From positions 1 to 43,596 of the forward strand of contig NZ_NEGH01000017.1 of assembly GCF_002135375.1 (NCBI RefSeq): DNA of 43,596 bases, in the 5' to 3' direction. The notes beneath the pieces are model-generated. The model worked only from the letters and a program-made list of their open reading frames with translations, had not been told where the DNA came from and searched no databases. The position numbers and the translations under genes are program-made. The DNA comes from Acinetobacter sp. ANC 4558 (GTDB lineage Bacteria > Pseudomonadota > Gammaproteobacteria > Pseudomonadales > Moraxellaceae). How positions within the stretch are numbered: the first letter of the stretch is position 1; every line of letters begins with the position of its first letter. Positions 17,209-26,015 of this stretch are shown here, piece by piece.

Positions 17209-18153
17209 TTAATGATTCCAATCTTGTGGGCGAATACGTCCTGTCTGATAGTAAATAGAGACTAATTCAATAAAATTTTTAAAGTCCAAATTTTCATTTA
17301 TGATTCGATTCATAGATTGCCAGTCAACTTCAGGTCTTCTTCGTGCGGGTAATAAAATTTCACTTTCAGTAGGGTTTTCTGGAATTAATAGGATTACGCC
17401 AATACCATGAAGTGCGGAGAGCATACGCAGTTCTTCTTCAACGATATTTGTAGAAATTGAAGTTGCGACTAAATAGCCTTCATTCGCCCAACTGGAATTA
17501 CTCACAGCCTGAAAAAAACTACTTCGAATATTGCTACTATTTAACTCTTTCTTGACTTCAAAAGACCATAGACGAATATTTTGTCCTGAACTATGTTTTA
17601 CACAGGTTTTGATGAGTTCACTCCAGTGTTTGTCTAAAGCTTGCATTGCAACAAGGTCAGGGTGCAACCATTGATTACCGTTTGGACCACGCGTATTACT
17701 TGAGCGTTTTTCATTAATTCTAAGGCAATATAAATTTAATTCAGATGTTAAGAACTCAATCAGAAGAGGATATAAATCATGTTCAGATAATTGACCTACT
17801 TCATGAGTTGTTGAATAAATATCCATATTATTTTGAGATGATGCTACTGTTTCAATATTTTGTGTTAGTTCGTATGTGGAATGTGAGGAATACCAAAACT
17901 TTCGTGGACGAGGCTGATCACGAATATGAATATATGGGGAAGTTTTTAAAAGACTTTTAGCGCTACTGCTGATTTCACGAACAATTTGCAGAATAAAATC
18001 TGAATCTGATGTAAATCGATGATTTAATCTTTTGTACTCATAATCTTCTGGGTAAATTTTAATAATAGCTTCAGCAATTTCTCTTGCAGTAAATTTTTGA
18101 TCTAAGTTAGATTTTAAAAATTCTGTAACTTTTTGGTTTTGAGATAATTTCAT
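17209..18153 (-). CDS. HTH-PD-(D/E)XK nuclease-like protein, COG2958/HrgA type
   Basis: 314 residues. The N-terminal 35 (VTEFLKSNLDQKFTAREIAE) read as a winged-helix/HARE-like HTH. The C-terminal half has the spacing of a restriction-endonuclease fold: helix with EHDLYPLLIEFL (124-135), LHPDLVAMQ with Asp166, LWSFEVKKEL giving Glu199-x-Lys201, and Gln215 in SSFFQAVSNS followed by EGYLVA. This resembles the COG2958 group, which includes Helicobacter HrgA, a gene found in place of a restriction endonuclease. No methyltransferase or specificity gene is adjacent. Nuclease activity is inferred from motif order only; a regulator with a dead nuclease fold is also possible. Confidence 0.6.
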   Translation of the reverse strand: MKLSQNQKVTEFLKSNLDQKFTAREIAEAIIKIYPEDYEYKRLNHRFTSDSDFILQIVREISSSAKSLLKTSPYIHIRDQPRPRKFWYSSHSTYELTQNIETVASSQNNMDIYSTTHEVGQLSEHDLYPLLIEFLTSELNLYCLRINEKRSSNTRGPNGNQWLHPDLVAMQALDKHWSELIKTCVKHSSGQNIRLWSFEVKKELNSSNIRSSFFQAVSNSSWANEGYLVATSISTNIVEEELRMLSALHGIGVILLIPENPTESEILLPARRRPEVDWQSMNRIINENLDFKNFIELVSIYYQTGRIRPQDWNH

Positions 18154-18165
18154 TATTTATACGTC

Positions 18166-18196
18166 ATAAAAAACCTCGCTATAACATAGCGAGGTT
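18166..18196 (-). terminator. Intrinsic terminator after glyS
   Basis: 11-base stem AACCTCGCTAT / ATAGCGAGGTT with a 3-base loop. On the reverse strand it is followed by TTTTTTATG. It separates glyS from the nuclease-like gene downstream. Confidence 0.85.
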
Positions 18197-18211
18197 CCAT
18201 TTATTTTTCAA

Positions 18212-20281
18212 TTAATGTTGCAACACGGAAATATCTGCAACTTTAGTAAATAAATCACGTAGTTGAGCAAGTAAACGTAAACGGTTTGCTTTAAGCTCAG
18301 GATCATCAGCCATGACCATGACATTGTCAAAGAATGCATCGACAGGTACGCGAAGTGCAGCTAGTTTAGACAAAGCTGTTGTGTAATCTTTAGCAGCAAA
18401 TAAAGGTAAAACAACAGGGGTAATATTTTGCAACTCTGTAAATAATGCCTTTTCAGCATCTTCTACTAGGTTTTCTTCAATAATAGCCCCTGTTGGTGTT
18501 GCTTCTTTTGCAAGAATATTCGCAACGCGTTTATTTGCCGCAGCCAATGCCGCAGCTTCAGCTAAAGTACGGAAATGGTTTACAGCATTCACACGTTTGT
18601 CAAAATCTAAAGGAGATTTTGGAGACAATGCTTGCACAGCTTGTATGACATCGACTTCAACACCTTGATCTTCATATTTAGCGCGATAACGACCTTCTAA
18701 GAATGCAACCGCATCTGTTCGTGTTTTATCGTGATCTTTAATCACATCGCCATAGGAAGCTAGCGCTAATTTAATCAAATCTTCAATTGAAACATCTAAT
18801 TCATTTTCAGTCACAAGGCGTAAAATACCAATTGCAGATCGACGTAATGCAAATGGATCTTTCGATCCTGTAGGTGCTTGATTAATACCAAAAATACCTG
18901 TCAATGTATCTAAACGATCTGCAAGGGCAATGGTTGTACCAGTTTTCGTTTTTGGTAATACATCACCAGCAAACTTTGGTAAATATTGCTCGCCAAGTGC
19001 TTCAGCAACCTCGTTATTTTCACCTTCAATACGTGCGTAGTATGTCCCTGCAATACCTTGAAGTTCTGGAAATTCACCGACAAGTTCAGAAGTTAAGTCA
19101 CATTTCGCAAGAAGTGCCGTTTTTTCAGCATCTGTAGAGTCTGCACCTGTAATTGCAGATAAGGCAGTAGCCAATTTGGCAATACGTTCTGATTTATTCC
19201 ATAGTGTGCCAAGTTCTGCTTGGAACACCATATTTGCTAGCTTTTCTTTGCGAGAGGCAAGTGGTTGTTTTTGATCTTGTAAGAAGAAAAATTCAGCATC
19301 GGATAAACGAGGACGTACAACTTTTTCATTTCCCTCAATAATCTGAGTTGAATCTTTAGATTCAATATTTGAAACGGTAATGAAATAAGGTTGAAGTTTA
19401 TTCTCATGATTGACTAAGCAGAAATACTTTTGATTATCTTGCATCGTGGTAATTAAGGCTTCTTGAGGAACTGCCAGGAAGCGCTCTTCAAAACTTGCAC
19501 GAAGCGAAACAGGCCATTCAACCAAAGCTGTTACTTCATCACGAAGATCGGTCGGAACTATAGCTATGGCATTGACTTCATCTGCAAGTGTTTTGACTTG
19601 CTGATCAATCATTGCTTGACGTTCTTCAAATGAAGCGATGACATATGCATCTTTTAATTTTGATAGATAATCATCTGCATGCGTTAAGGCAATTGCTTCT
19701 GGTGCATGGAAGCGATGACCATAAGTTAAGTTGCTAGTTTTGTGGCCTTGGATTATTGCATCAATCACTTGATTATCTTTGAGTAAAATAACCCATTTTA
19801 CTGGTCGTACAAATTCAATGCGACTTGCTGCAGAACGCATACGTTTCGCAATAGGAAGATTATCTAAAGCAGTTTGTAAAATTTGAGGTAACAAGACATC
19901 TAGATTTTGACCTTTAACCTCTTTTAAAAAGCAAATTTTTTCAACTTTACCTGCTTGAAAGGTAGATATTTGATCTGCTCGAATACCTTGCCCACGCATA
20001 AAGCCTTCAAGTGCTTTGGTTGGATTACCTTCACTGTCATATGCAGCTTGAACTGCCGGACCATCAAAGCGCTTTTGTGTATCTGCTTGAGCACCATCTA
20101 CTTGAGTAATTTTCAAAGCTAAACGACGAGGCGCAGCATAGGCTTCAATTGAATCAAAGGTTAGACCTGCTTCTTTTAAGCCTTTTTCCGTTTCTACTTT
20201 TAATGCATCACGTAATTTTTTTAAGCTTTTGGGTGGAAGTTCTTCACAACCTAATTCGAACAATACTGTATGTTTTGACAT
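18212..20281 (-). CDS. glyS: Glycyl-tRNA synthetase beta subunit
   Basis: 689 residues, the normal length for bacterial GlyS. It begins [17 protein letters not shown], the hallmark N terminus, with [13 protein letters not shown] and AFERRFL-like segments ([15 protein letters not shown]) further on, and ends in an anticodon-binding DALR-like region ([14 protein letters not shown]). With GlyQ it forms the alpha2beta2 enzyme that charges tRNA-Gly. Its ATG overlaps the glyQ stop codon by one base (TAATG), so translation is coupled. Confidence 0.97.
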   Translation of the reverse strand: MSKHTVLFELGCEELPPKSLKKLRDALKVETEKGLKEAGLTFDSIEAYAAPRRLALKITQVDGAQADTQKRFDGPAVQAAYDSEGNPTKALEGFMRGQGIRADQISTFQAGKVEKICFLKEVKGQNLDVLLPQILQTALDNLPIAKRMRSAASRIEFVRPVKWVILLKDNQVIDAIIQGHKTSNLTYGHRFHAPEAIALTHADDYLSKLKDAYVIASFEERQAMIDQQVKTLADEVNAIAIVPTDLRDEVTALVEWPVSLRASFEERFLAVPQEALITTMQDNQKYFCLVNHENKLQPYFITVSNIESKDSTQIIEGNEKVVRPRLSDAEFFFLQDQKQPLASRKEKLANMVFQAELGTLWNKSERIAKLATALSAITGADSTDAEKTALLAKCDLTSELVGEFPELQGIAGTYYARIEGENNEVAEALGEQYLPKFAGDVLPKTKTGTTIALADRLDTLTGIFGINQAPTGSKDPFALRRSAIGILRLVTENELDVSIEDLIKLALASYGDVIKDHDKTRTDAVAFLEGRYRAKYEDQGVEVDVIQAVQALSPKSPLDFDKRVNAVNHFRTLAEAAALAAANKRVANILAKEATPTGAIIEENLVEDAEKALFTELQNITPVVLPLFAAKDYTTALSKLAALRVPVDAFFDNVMVMADDPELKANRLRLLAQLRDLFTKVADISVLQH

Positions 20282-21255
20282 TATTTGCTCTCCTTTTTTG
20301 CATCTGCTTCAACTTGTGCTTTTAACTGCGCCAATACTTCATCTCGTAAATGCGGTTCTGCCATTGGAAAACCAAGTTCAGAACGAGCTGCTACATAACT
20401 TTGAGCAATAGCACGTGCTAAAGTTCGTACACGTAAGATATAGCGTTGGCGTTCAGTGACAGAAATTGCACCACGTGCATCAAGTAAGTTAAAACAGTGC
20501 GATGCTTTAATGACTTGCTCATACGCAGGTAAAGGAAGTTTTGCTTCAATTAAACGGTTTGCTTCAACTTCATAAAAATCAAAAAGTTCAAACATTTTTT
20601 CAATATTGGCATATTCAAAATTATAAGTTGATTGTTCAACTTCATTTTGGTGGAAAACATCACCATAGGTGACGGTACCAAATTGTCCTTTTGTCCAGAC
20701 TAAGTCATAAACTGAGTCTACGCCTTGTAAATACATAGCAAGACGTTCTAGACCATAAGTGATTTCACCTGTTACAGGGTAACATTCAATACCACCAACT
20801 TGTTGGAAGTAGGTAAATTGCGTAACTTCCATGCCATTTAACCAGACTTCCCAGCCTAGACCCCAAGCACCTAAAGTTGGTGATTCCCAATTATCTTCTA
20901 CAAAGCGAATATCATGTACAAGTGGATCAATTCCAATGGCTTTCAATGAATCTAAATAGAGCTGTTGGATATTGTCAGGATTCGGTTTAAGTACCACTTG
21001 AAATTGATAATAGTGCTGTAAACGATTTGGATTTTCTCCATAACGTCCATCTTTTGGTCGACGTGAGGGCTGTACATAAGCAGCATTCCATGTTTCAGGA
21101 CCTAAAGCACGTAAGAAAGTTGCTGTGTGAAATGTACCAGCACCCATTTCCATGTCATAAGGTTGAAGAACAACACAGCCTTGTTCTGCCCAGTAATTTT
21201 GTAAGGCAAGAATTAAGCCTTGGAAGGTATCAATATGCGATATGGCGCGACTCAT
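20281..21255 (-). CDS. glyQ: Glycyl-tRNA synthetase alpha subunit
   Basis: 324 residues. [37 protein letters not shown], and [20 protein letters not shown] (motif 2 region) are diagnostic of the class II catalytic alpha subunit. The frame has ATGs at 21261 and 21255; I use the second because the family normally begins MSRAISH and the GTGGA upstream is then at a workable distance. First gene of the glyQ-glyS operon, with a strong promoter just upstream. No glycine riboswitch or T-box-like leader is visible. Confidence 0.95.
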   Translation of the reverse strand: MSRAISHIDTFQGLILALQNYWAEQGCVVLQPYDMEMGAGTFHTATFLRALGPETWNAAYVQPSRRPKDGRYGENPNRLQHYYQFQVVLKPNPDNIQQLYLDSLKAIGIDPLVHDIRFVEDNWESPTLGAWGLGWEVWLNGMEVTQFTYFQQVGGIECYPVTGEITYGLERLAMYLQGVDSVYDLVWTKGQFGTVTYGDVFHQNEVEQSTYNFEYANIEKMFELFDFYEVEANRLIEAKLPLPAYEQVIKASHCFNLLDARGAISVTERQRYILRVRTLARAIAQSYVAARSELGFPMAEPHLRDEVLAQLKAQVEADAKKESK

Positions 21256-21291
21256 GGTCATCCACTTAAAATTAGAGAAAAATTGCGTTCA

Positions 21292-21320
21292 ATTATAGGG
21301 ATTTTCAAAGGCGGTAGCAA
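21292..21320 (-). promoter_or_regulatory. Sigma-70 promoter of glyQS
   Basis: Reverse-strand TTGCTA (plus 21315-21320) and a perfect -10 TATAAT (plus 21292-21297) with a 17-base spacer. The predicted start lies about 30 bases before the glyQ ATG. Confidence 0.7.
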
Positions 21321-21443
21321 AGGTTATACATAAAATGCTTATGCTAAGATTTTAAGCTGAAAATGAAGAATAAAACTTGAGATGTAAATAATCAGAATTA
21401 AAAAGTGATTAAAGATTTGAAAAATTATTTAGTGCAGAATTAA

Positions 21444-21487
21444 TCGATTAAAAGTCACAAATACATAACGAATTAGATATTTGTGAC
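21444..21487 (-). terminator. Intrinsic terminator of the arabinosylation minus-strand operon
   Basis: 10-base perfect repeat GTCACAAATA (21454-21463) / TATTTGTGAC (21478-21487) with a 14-base loop, followed on the reverse strand by TTTTAAT. It starts 12 bases after the stop of the last gene. Confidence 0.65.
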
Positions 21488-21498
21488 TGAAACATTCA

Positions 21499-22959
21499 TT
21501 ACTTCATAATAATTTCGTAATTGTTAGAAGGGTTTTGTGCCTGATACAGTTGAAGCGTTTGTTTTAGCTTAGATAAATGAGCTTTATCTGTGGCATAAAA
21601 AGTAACTGTGTCATAAGCTGGAGTAATTTTTCGTTGCTTAAGTTTAAGTTCACCTGCTTTAAGCCAATTATCTGGGCGAGTCGGAAACCAATCATCATAA
21701 ACAGCGACATAATGAACATTATTTTTCTGCATTAATTTCTTAATCCAAGTAACATCATTTGGATCTTTTCTATAATGCAAAGCTTCAATAGAGCCTAAGC
21801 CCCATAAATCTAATATATATTGATCACTACGTAAAGCAACAAGCCCAAGATCATTCACAGCAATAGGTGCATTTAAAGTTTTAGCGATTTCAGACATTCG
21901 GAATTGTTGGTTATAAATATTTGAAGAAGCTTTTGCTGTTTGATTGGTCGAACTACTTAATGATGGGAAAGCCGTGATCAGAAAAATAGGCAGATACCAT
22001 ATATTCGGACAACGTTGATATAATTGATAAATCATTAAAATTGAAGCAAAAACAAGATAGTAAATTTCGTAGCGAGAAAACCAGCCGTATTTTCCAAGTA
22101 AAAAATGTAACAGTGTGGTTGAAATTAAAACAAGAACAATCGCTTTGTTATTTTTCCAAGTCGCCATTGCAACGATAAAAACAAGAGAAAAGAACCAACC
22201 ATAAACTTTCATATTATTTTTGAAGTTATCGATGATACTTTCATTGGTATTAATGGTTTTTGCAATAATTGAAGAGGGTAAATAGCCGAGATTATTGAGA
22301 TATAAGAAAAGCGAAAATATAAAAATAATTAAAAATAAGAAAGTGACACTGATCAGTGCTGGTTTCTTGAAGTGATTAAAATATAGATAAACTAAAACTG
22401 GAATGCTAATAGCAAGACCTTCATAACGTACTAAAGGTAACAAGACTAAAGCAGTAAAAAAAATAATTAAGCTTTTTTTGTATGCTGTAATTAATTGGAT
22501 ATTTAGAAGATAGTAACAAATTAAAATAACCAATAAAATTTGTAAACTATGTTCTAAACCATTAAAAACAAGACCATATATATTAAATGCATATAAAAAC
22601 AACATTGAAAAAAATAAATCTTTTGCTAAGTTGTTGAATTTAAAAATTTTTAAAAGTAAAAAACCAGAAATAACTAAGAAAATTGAATTTAAAATAAGAG
22701 GGATATATTGTATGAAATCTGTTCCACCAAAAGGGACTAATAAGAATGGCCAAAGAATACTACTAGAAGGCGCGGACATTTCTGATAAATTAATTCCATA
22801 TGTACCGTAGTAAATATTTTTAGCTAATTCTATATGAATATATGGATCATCTAGAGTATAGGTAAAATGATGATCTTTTTTTAAAATCTGTAAAAAAATT
22901 ATGATTACAGGTAGTATAAAGAAGAAAATACGAATTACATTTTTTAAATAACTATTCAT
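21499..22959 (-). CDS. Polytopic membrane protein, candidate GT-C arabinofuranosyltransferase
   Basis: 486 residues with about ten or more hydrophobic helices, then a soluble C-terminal region (about 370-486). The first outside loop after TM1 holds YTLDDPYIHIELAKNIYYG, an acidic DD motif placed as in GT-C glycosyltransferases that use lipid-phosphate sugar donors. The C-terminal part (LDLWGLGSIEALHYR, NVHYVAVYDDWFPTRP) resembles the periplasmic tails of such enzymes. The donor is inferred from the neighbouring DprE1/DprE2/UbiA genes: polyprenyl-phosphoryl-D-arabinofuranose. The acceptor is unknown. Last gene of the minus-strand arm, followed by a terminator. Functional assignment is inference; membrane topology is clear. 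Confidence 0.6.
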   Translation of the reverse strand: MNSYLKNVIRIFFFILPVIIIFLQILKKDHHFTYTLDDPYIHIELAKNIYYGTYGINLSEMSAPSSSILWPFLLVPFGGTDFIQYIPLILNSIFLVISGFLLLKIFKFNNLAKDLFFSMLFLYAFNIYGLVFNGLEHSLQILLVILICYYLLNIQLITAYKKSLIIFFTALVLLPLVRYEGLAISIPVLVYLYFNHFKKPALISVTFLFLIIFIFSLFLYLNNLGYLPSSIIAKTINTNESIIDNFKNNMKVYGWFFSLVFIVAMATWKNNKAIVLVLISTTLLHFLLGKYGWFSRYEIYYLVFASILMIYQLYQRCPNIWYLPIFLITAFPSLSSSTNQTAKASSNIYNQQFRMSEIAKTLNAPIAVNDLGLVALRSDQYILDLWGLGSIEALHYRKDPNDVTWIKKLMQKNNVHYVAVYDDWFPTRPDNWLKAGELKLKQRKITPAYDTVTFYATDKAHLSKLKQTLQLYQAQNPSNNYEIIMK

Positions 22960-23025
22960 TTTAGACTCATAATATTAACGACTAATACGTAGGATTACTT
23001 TAGAAAAACGATAATTTTTTATATA

Positions 23026-24246
23026 TTACTGGTTAGAATGAATAGACCAATTCAGTTTATCTAAAGTTTCTTTTGAAATCGTTGCTGTATTAATATCGGA
23101 TAAAGCACCTTGATTGATTTTTGCAAAGTGTGGAAATAATTCGGTTATACCAAATGGGCCTAGCGTGATACCAATTAAAGCTGAAATAACAATATATTTT
23201 TTATATTTAATCAAGTTATTTTGTAGCAAATTGAGGTCAGCTATTCTGGTTAAAATTAAATAAAAACAAAGGATGGTTAAATTAAATAAAAATAGAGATA
23301 TCCATCTGAAGTAATCAAATGCAATGACTGATAACAGTAATGGTGAAGCTGTGACAATCATAAAAAAATAATATTTTTTAAAATTAAATGATTGGTAAAT
23401 AAAATTTAAAAATGGAATAATTACAACTATAGCAATTAATATTGCAATATAAGTTTTTGACTGAATTAATGCATGTAAATTTAATAAGATATTTTCTTTT
23501 ATGCTTAAGGATGTTGTTCTAACGGCATATTCACTAAAGTATCTATAATTTTTATAATTTTGAATAAGAGCATGAATTTGATTGGATGTTGCTGTGCCAT
23601 ATATACTGATTAAAATAATACAGATGATTGTTAATAGTGATAGAGCATAGGTTTGTTTTTTATTTTTATAATTTAAGTAAAATAGAGAGATCATTAAAGG
23701 GGAAAAAATAATAAGGGCAGCTTCATGGATTAAGGTTAATAAAACGATTGAAAATGTTAAATAAATAAAAGGAATTATTGTTTTTTTACATTGAGTAATA
23801 ATAAATAAAAATATAATAACTAACAATTGAGCTATTTGATCAAATCTTGATATTTCTAATATAAGCTGAGTGGTTGTAAATGGTAAAAGCATAAAACAAA
23901 ATAAAAGAGTATATTTATATTTTTTATCTAACGTTAATGTGTTTAATACTCTTAATGTTGCTAAGTAAATAAAATAAAATAAAAATAAAAATAAAAATAT
24001 AGAAATTAACCTAATGTTTTTATAAGTTGGAGGTATTTGAATATGATGTAAGATTTGGCCGATTAATCCTCGTTTCATGAATCCAAAATCATAATTGAAT
24101 AGCCATGAAGTATAGAGATAATCGGATAATCGGATACTAAAATCAAATGTATACTCCCTACTATGAATAAACAAAGCTATTGTTAATATTAAAAAAGGAA
24201 AGAGTAGATATAATTTTAATTTTTCTTTCATCGAGTCAAGTAGCAT
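23026..24246 (-). CDS. Polytopic membrane protein, second GT-C-like candidate
   Basis: 406 residues, almost entirely hydrophobic (about ten helices). A polar loop after TM1 carries LSDYLYTSWLFNYDFGFMKR followed by GLIGQIL; similar DFG/RRGLIG loops occur in large GT-C-like membrane proteins, and the two Asp residues could be catalytic. The frame stays open to 24321, but that would overlap the phosphatase gene and add an unconserved-looking extension. I choose ATG 24246; ATG 24231 (MKEKLKLYLL) is as likely. The DNA is extremely AT-rich and holds a pentamer/hexamer repeat at 23966-24000 encoding Phe/Leu/Tyr-rich membrane sequence. The role as an arabinosyltransferase or polymerase is inferred from context only. 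Confidence 0.5.
   Translation of the reverse strand: MLLDSMKEKLKLYLLFPFLILTIALFIHSREYTFDFSIRLSDYLYTSWLFNYDFGFMKRGLIGQILHHIQIPPTYKNIRLISIFLFLFLFYFIYLATLRVLNTLTLDKKYKYTLLFCFMLLPFTTTQLILEISRFDQIAQLLVIIFLFIITQCKKTIIPFIYLTFSIVLLTLIHEAALIIFSPLMISLFYLNYKNKKQTYALSLLTIICIILISIYGTATSNQIHALIQNYKNYRYFSEYAVRTTSLSIKENILLNLHALIQSKTYIAILIAIVVIIPFLNFIYQSFNFKKYYFFMIVTASPLLLSVIAFDYFRWISLFLFNLTILCFYLILTRIADLNLLQNNLIKYKKYIVISALIGITLGPFGITELFPHFAKINQGALSDINTATISKETLDKLNWSIHSNQ
23966..24000. repeat. Simple AAAAT/AAAAAT repeat inside a coding region
   Basis: About three AAAAT units followed by three AAAAAT units. It lies within the second membrane-protein gene near its N-terminal third. Loss or gain of a pentamer would shift the frame. 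Confidence 0.6.
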
Positions 24247-24262
24247 AGAGATATAACCAAAA

Positions 24263-24694
24263 TTATTTTGTAAATAAAAATAATGCGTATGCCACGCATA
24301 TGCCTGTAATAATGCCACCAAATATCTCGAAACGAGTATGCCCCATACGTTCTCTTAAATGAGTAGATTGAGTAGAGTTTTGGTTTAAAATATTAATGGC
24401 TTGCGCATGTTTTCCGACTTGTTGTCTTAAACTATTTGCATCTAATAGCACAATAAAAGAAAGGGTTAATGCAACAGCAAATGAAGGTGTATTTATACCT
24501 TCTTTAAAAGCAATAAGCGCAGTTGTACTACTAACAATCGCACTATGATTACTTGGCATTCCCCCATATCCAATTAATCCAAATGCCAGTTTTTTTGCTT
24601 TAATACTATTAATGGAAAATTTTAAACATCCTGCAACTAACCAAGCACAAAATGGTGTTATTAAATATAAGTAGTAATTCACGTGAAGTCTCAT
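24263..24694 (-). CDS. DUF212 (divergent PAP2) membrane phosphatase candidate
   Basis: 143 residues with four or so hydrophobic helices. The DUF212/acid-phosphatase-related signature is clear: GYGGMPSNHSAIVSSTTAL (residues 42-60), FIVLLDANSLRQQVGKHAQ (DAxxxRxQxGxxA), and RMGHTRFEIFGGIITG near the end. In the pathway the expected step is dephosphorylation of polyprenyl-phosphoryl-5-phosphoribose to polyprenyl-phosphoryl-ribose; in mycobacteria a PAP2 protein (Rv3807c) is proposed for this. The gene lies 3 bases after the UbiA-type gene, so it is translationally coupled. The family is recognised confidently; the reaction is inferred from context. Confidence 0.78.
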   Translation of the reverse strand: MRLHVNYYLYLITPFCAWLVAGCLKFSINSIKAKKLAFGLIGYGGMPSNHSAIVSSTTALIAFKEGINTPSFAVALTLSFIVLLDANSLRQQVGKHAQAINILNQNSTQSTHLRERMGHTRFEIFGGIITGICVAYALFLFTK

Positions 24695-24697
24695 TAT

Positions 24698-25579
24698 TTA
24701 CATGGTTGGAAGTAAAACCCAGATACAATATGCAACCCATGCAAAAACAGTACCTAAAATTTGCCAGTCTTGGATAATAACGTCAGTCGGAGATTCACCT
24801 TCTTCTAATGTTTCGACAATAAACCAGTATCGATATAAACCAAACATTACAAAAGGTATCGTCATGACTAATTGGGGCTGAACATCCATCACATATAGAC
24901 TGTAGAACACAATAGCAGTAACCGCAGACATTTCAGCAAATCGATCAATTAGAGATACAGAATAATGTTCTAGAACACCTCGACTTTGCGTACCACTATT
25001 GATTAACTCCTGACGTCTTTTAATGGATGCAAGATACAATGAAATACTTAACGTGGTGACGAACATCCAATTTGATACGGGAATTTCTAATGCAACAGCA
25101 CCCGCATATACGCGTAATACAAATCCAAATGCAACAATAAATATTTCAATCACTGGTTCATGTTTTAGTTTGAATGTATATGCCCAGTTTAAAATTAAAT
25201 ATGTGGTAATGACATAAATGAGTTTAGGATGATAAATCCAAGCAAAAGCTAATGAGCAATAAATAACGATGAGTAGAGCAATTGCACTTTTAGGAGATAC
25301 TGCACCAGAAGCGAGGGGTCTTTTATGACATTTTTCAGGATGAGCTCGATCTTTATCAATATCTTTTAAATCATTAACGATATATACAGCTGAAGCTGCT
25401 AAGCAAAATAATAATGCTGCAAATATTGTAGATTCAACAGCGTGCCAATTTAAGAATAAACCTGAAAAGATTAAAGGAGCAAATACAAAGCTATTTTTAA
25501 CCCATTGTTTGGGTCGTATAAGTTTTGTTAGACCTCTAATTTCTTCTAGAATAGATTTTTTTACTGCTATATTATGCAT
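24698..25579 (-). CDS. ubiA: Polyprenyl-phosphate phosphoribosyltransferase, UbiA family (DPPR synthase)
   Basis: 293-residue UbiA-superfamily membrane enzyme with about eight to nine helices. The N-terminal IRPKQWVKNSFVFAPL and the aspartate-rich NDLKDIDKDRAHPEKCHKRP (residues 69-88, followed by LASG) match decaprenyl-phosphate 5-phosphoribosyltransferase (Mycobacterium Rv3806c) rather than quinone- or heme-type UbiA enzymes. Reaction: PRPP plus polyprenyl phosphate gives polyprenyl-phosphoryl-5-phosphoribose, committing PRPP to D-arabinofuranose. The second NDxxD-type motif is less obvious. First gene of the minus-strand arm; its ATG is only 28 bases from the divergent GtrA gene. This ubiA is distinct from the ubiquinone-pathway gene of the same name. 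Confidence 0.88.
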   Translation of the reverse strand: MHNIAVKKSILEEIRGLTKLIRPKQWVKNSFVFAPLIFSGLFLNWHAVESTIFAALLFCLAASAVYIVNDLKDIDKDRAHPEKCHKRPLASGAVSPKSAIALLIVIYCSLAFAWIYHPKLIYVITTYLILNWAYTFKLKHEPVIEIFIVAFGFVLRVYAGAVALEIPVSNWMFVTTLSISLYLASIKRRQELINSGTQSRGVLEHYSVSLIDRFAEMSAVTAIVFYSLYVMDVQPQLVMTIPFVMFGLYRYWFIVETLEEGESPTDVIIQDWQILGTVFAWVAYCIWVLLPTM

Positions 25580-25607
25580 ACTTCTAAAACACTTATTTTT
25601 AACATAA

Positions 25608-26012
25608 ATGACAAATATTTTTAAACTATCAATGCTCTATATTGTTTTTGCGATGATAGCGACCCTCTTAAATATACTATCACAGCAAATAATTGTGATG
25701 TTTTATTTTGGTAAATTTTATATAATAATTTCTATGCTGTTTGGCACAATTGTCGGACTATTTGTGAAATATTTTTTAGATAAAAAGTATATTTTTAAAT
25801 ATCAAGTTAACAATATAAAACATAATAGCCAACTATTTTTATTATATTCTTTGATGGGGCTATTAACAACATTTATATTTTGGGGATTTGAATTATCATT
25901 TTATTATATATTTGAAGATAAAAATATGCGTTATATTGGTGGAATAATTGGGTTAATAATAGGCTATATGTCTAAGTATTTCCTCGATAAGAAATATGTG
26001 TTTAGGGTTTGA
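25608..26012 (+). CDS. GtrA-family membrane protein
   Basis: 134 residues with four hydrophobic helices, the GtrA fold. It has an internal repeat: residues 41-65 and 110-134 each end in KYFLDKKY-I/V-F and share 13 of 25 positions. GtrA proteins help move or present lipid-linked sugars. In Mycobacterium a GtrA protein (Rv3789) precedes dprE1 and dprE2, the same order as here, and was proposed as a flippase for decaprenyl-phosphoryl-arabinose and later as a partner of an arabinosyltransferase. First gene of the plus-strand arm; 3 bases separate it from dprE1. Confidence 0.8.
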   Translation: MTNIFKLSMLYIVFAMIATLLNILSQQIIVMFYFGKFYIIISMLFGTIVGLFVKYFLDKKYIFKYQVNNIKHNSQLFLLYSLMGLLTTFIFWGFELSFYYIFEDKNMRYIGGIIGLIIGYMSKYFLDKKYVFRV

Positions 26013-26015
26013 TAT

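Noticed and set aside
17209..20281. A restriction-modification system around the nuclease-like gene
   Set aside because: Neighbours are glyS/glyQ and a small lipoprotein; no methyltransferase or specificity subunit is present in the window next to it.
21256..21300. Glycine riboswitch or T-box before glyQS
   Set aside because: A sigma-70 promoter lies about 30 bases before the start codon, leaving no room for such a structure.
23026..24321. Longer version of the second membrane protein starting at 24321
   Set aside because: It would overlap the DUF212 gene by about 59 bases and add a polar, non-family extension; ATG 24246 or 24231 fits operon spacing better.
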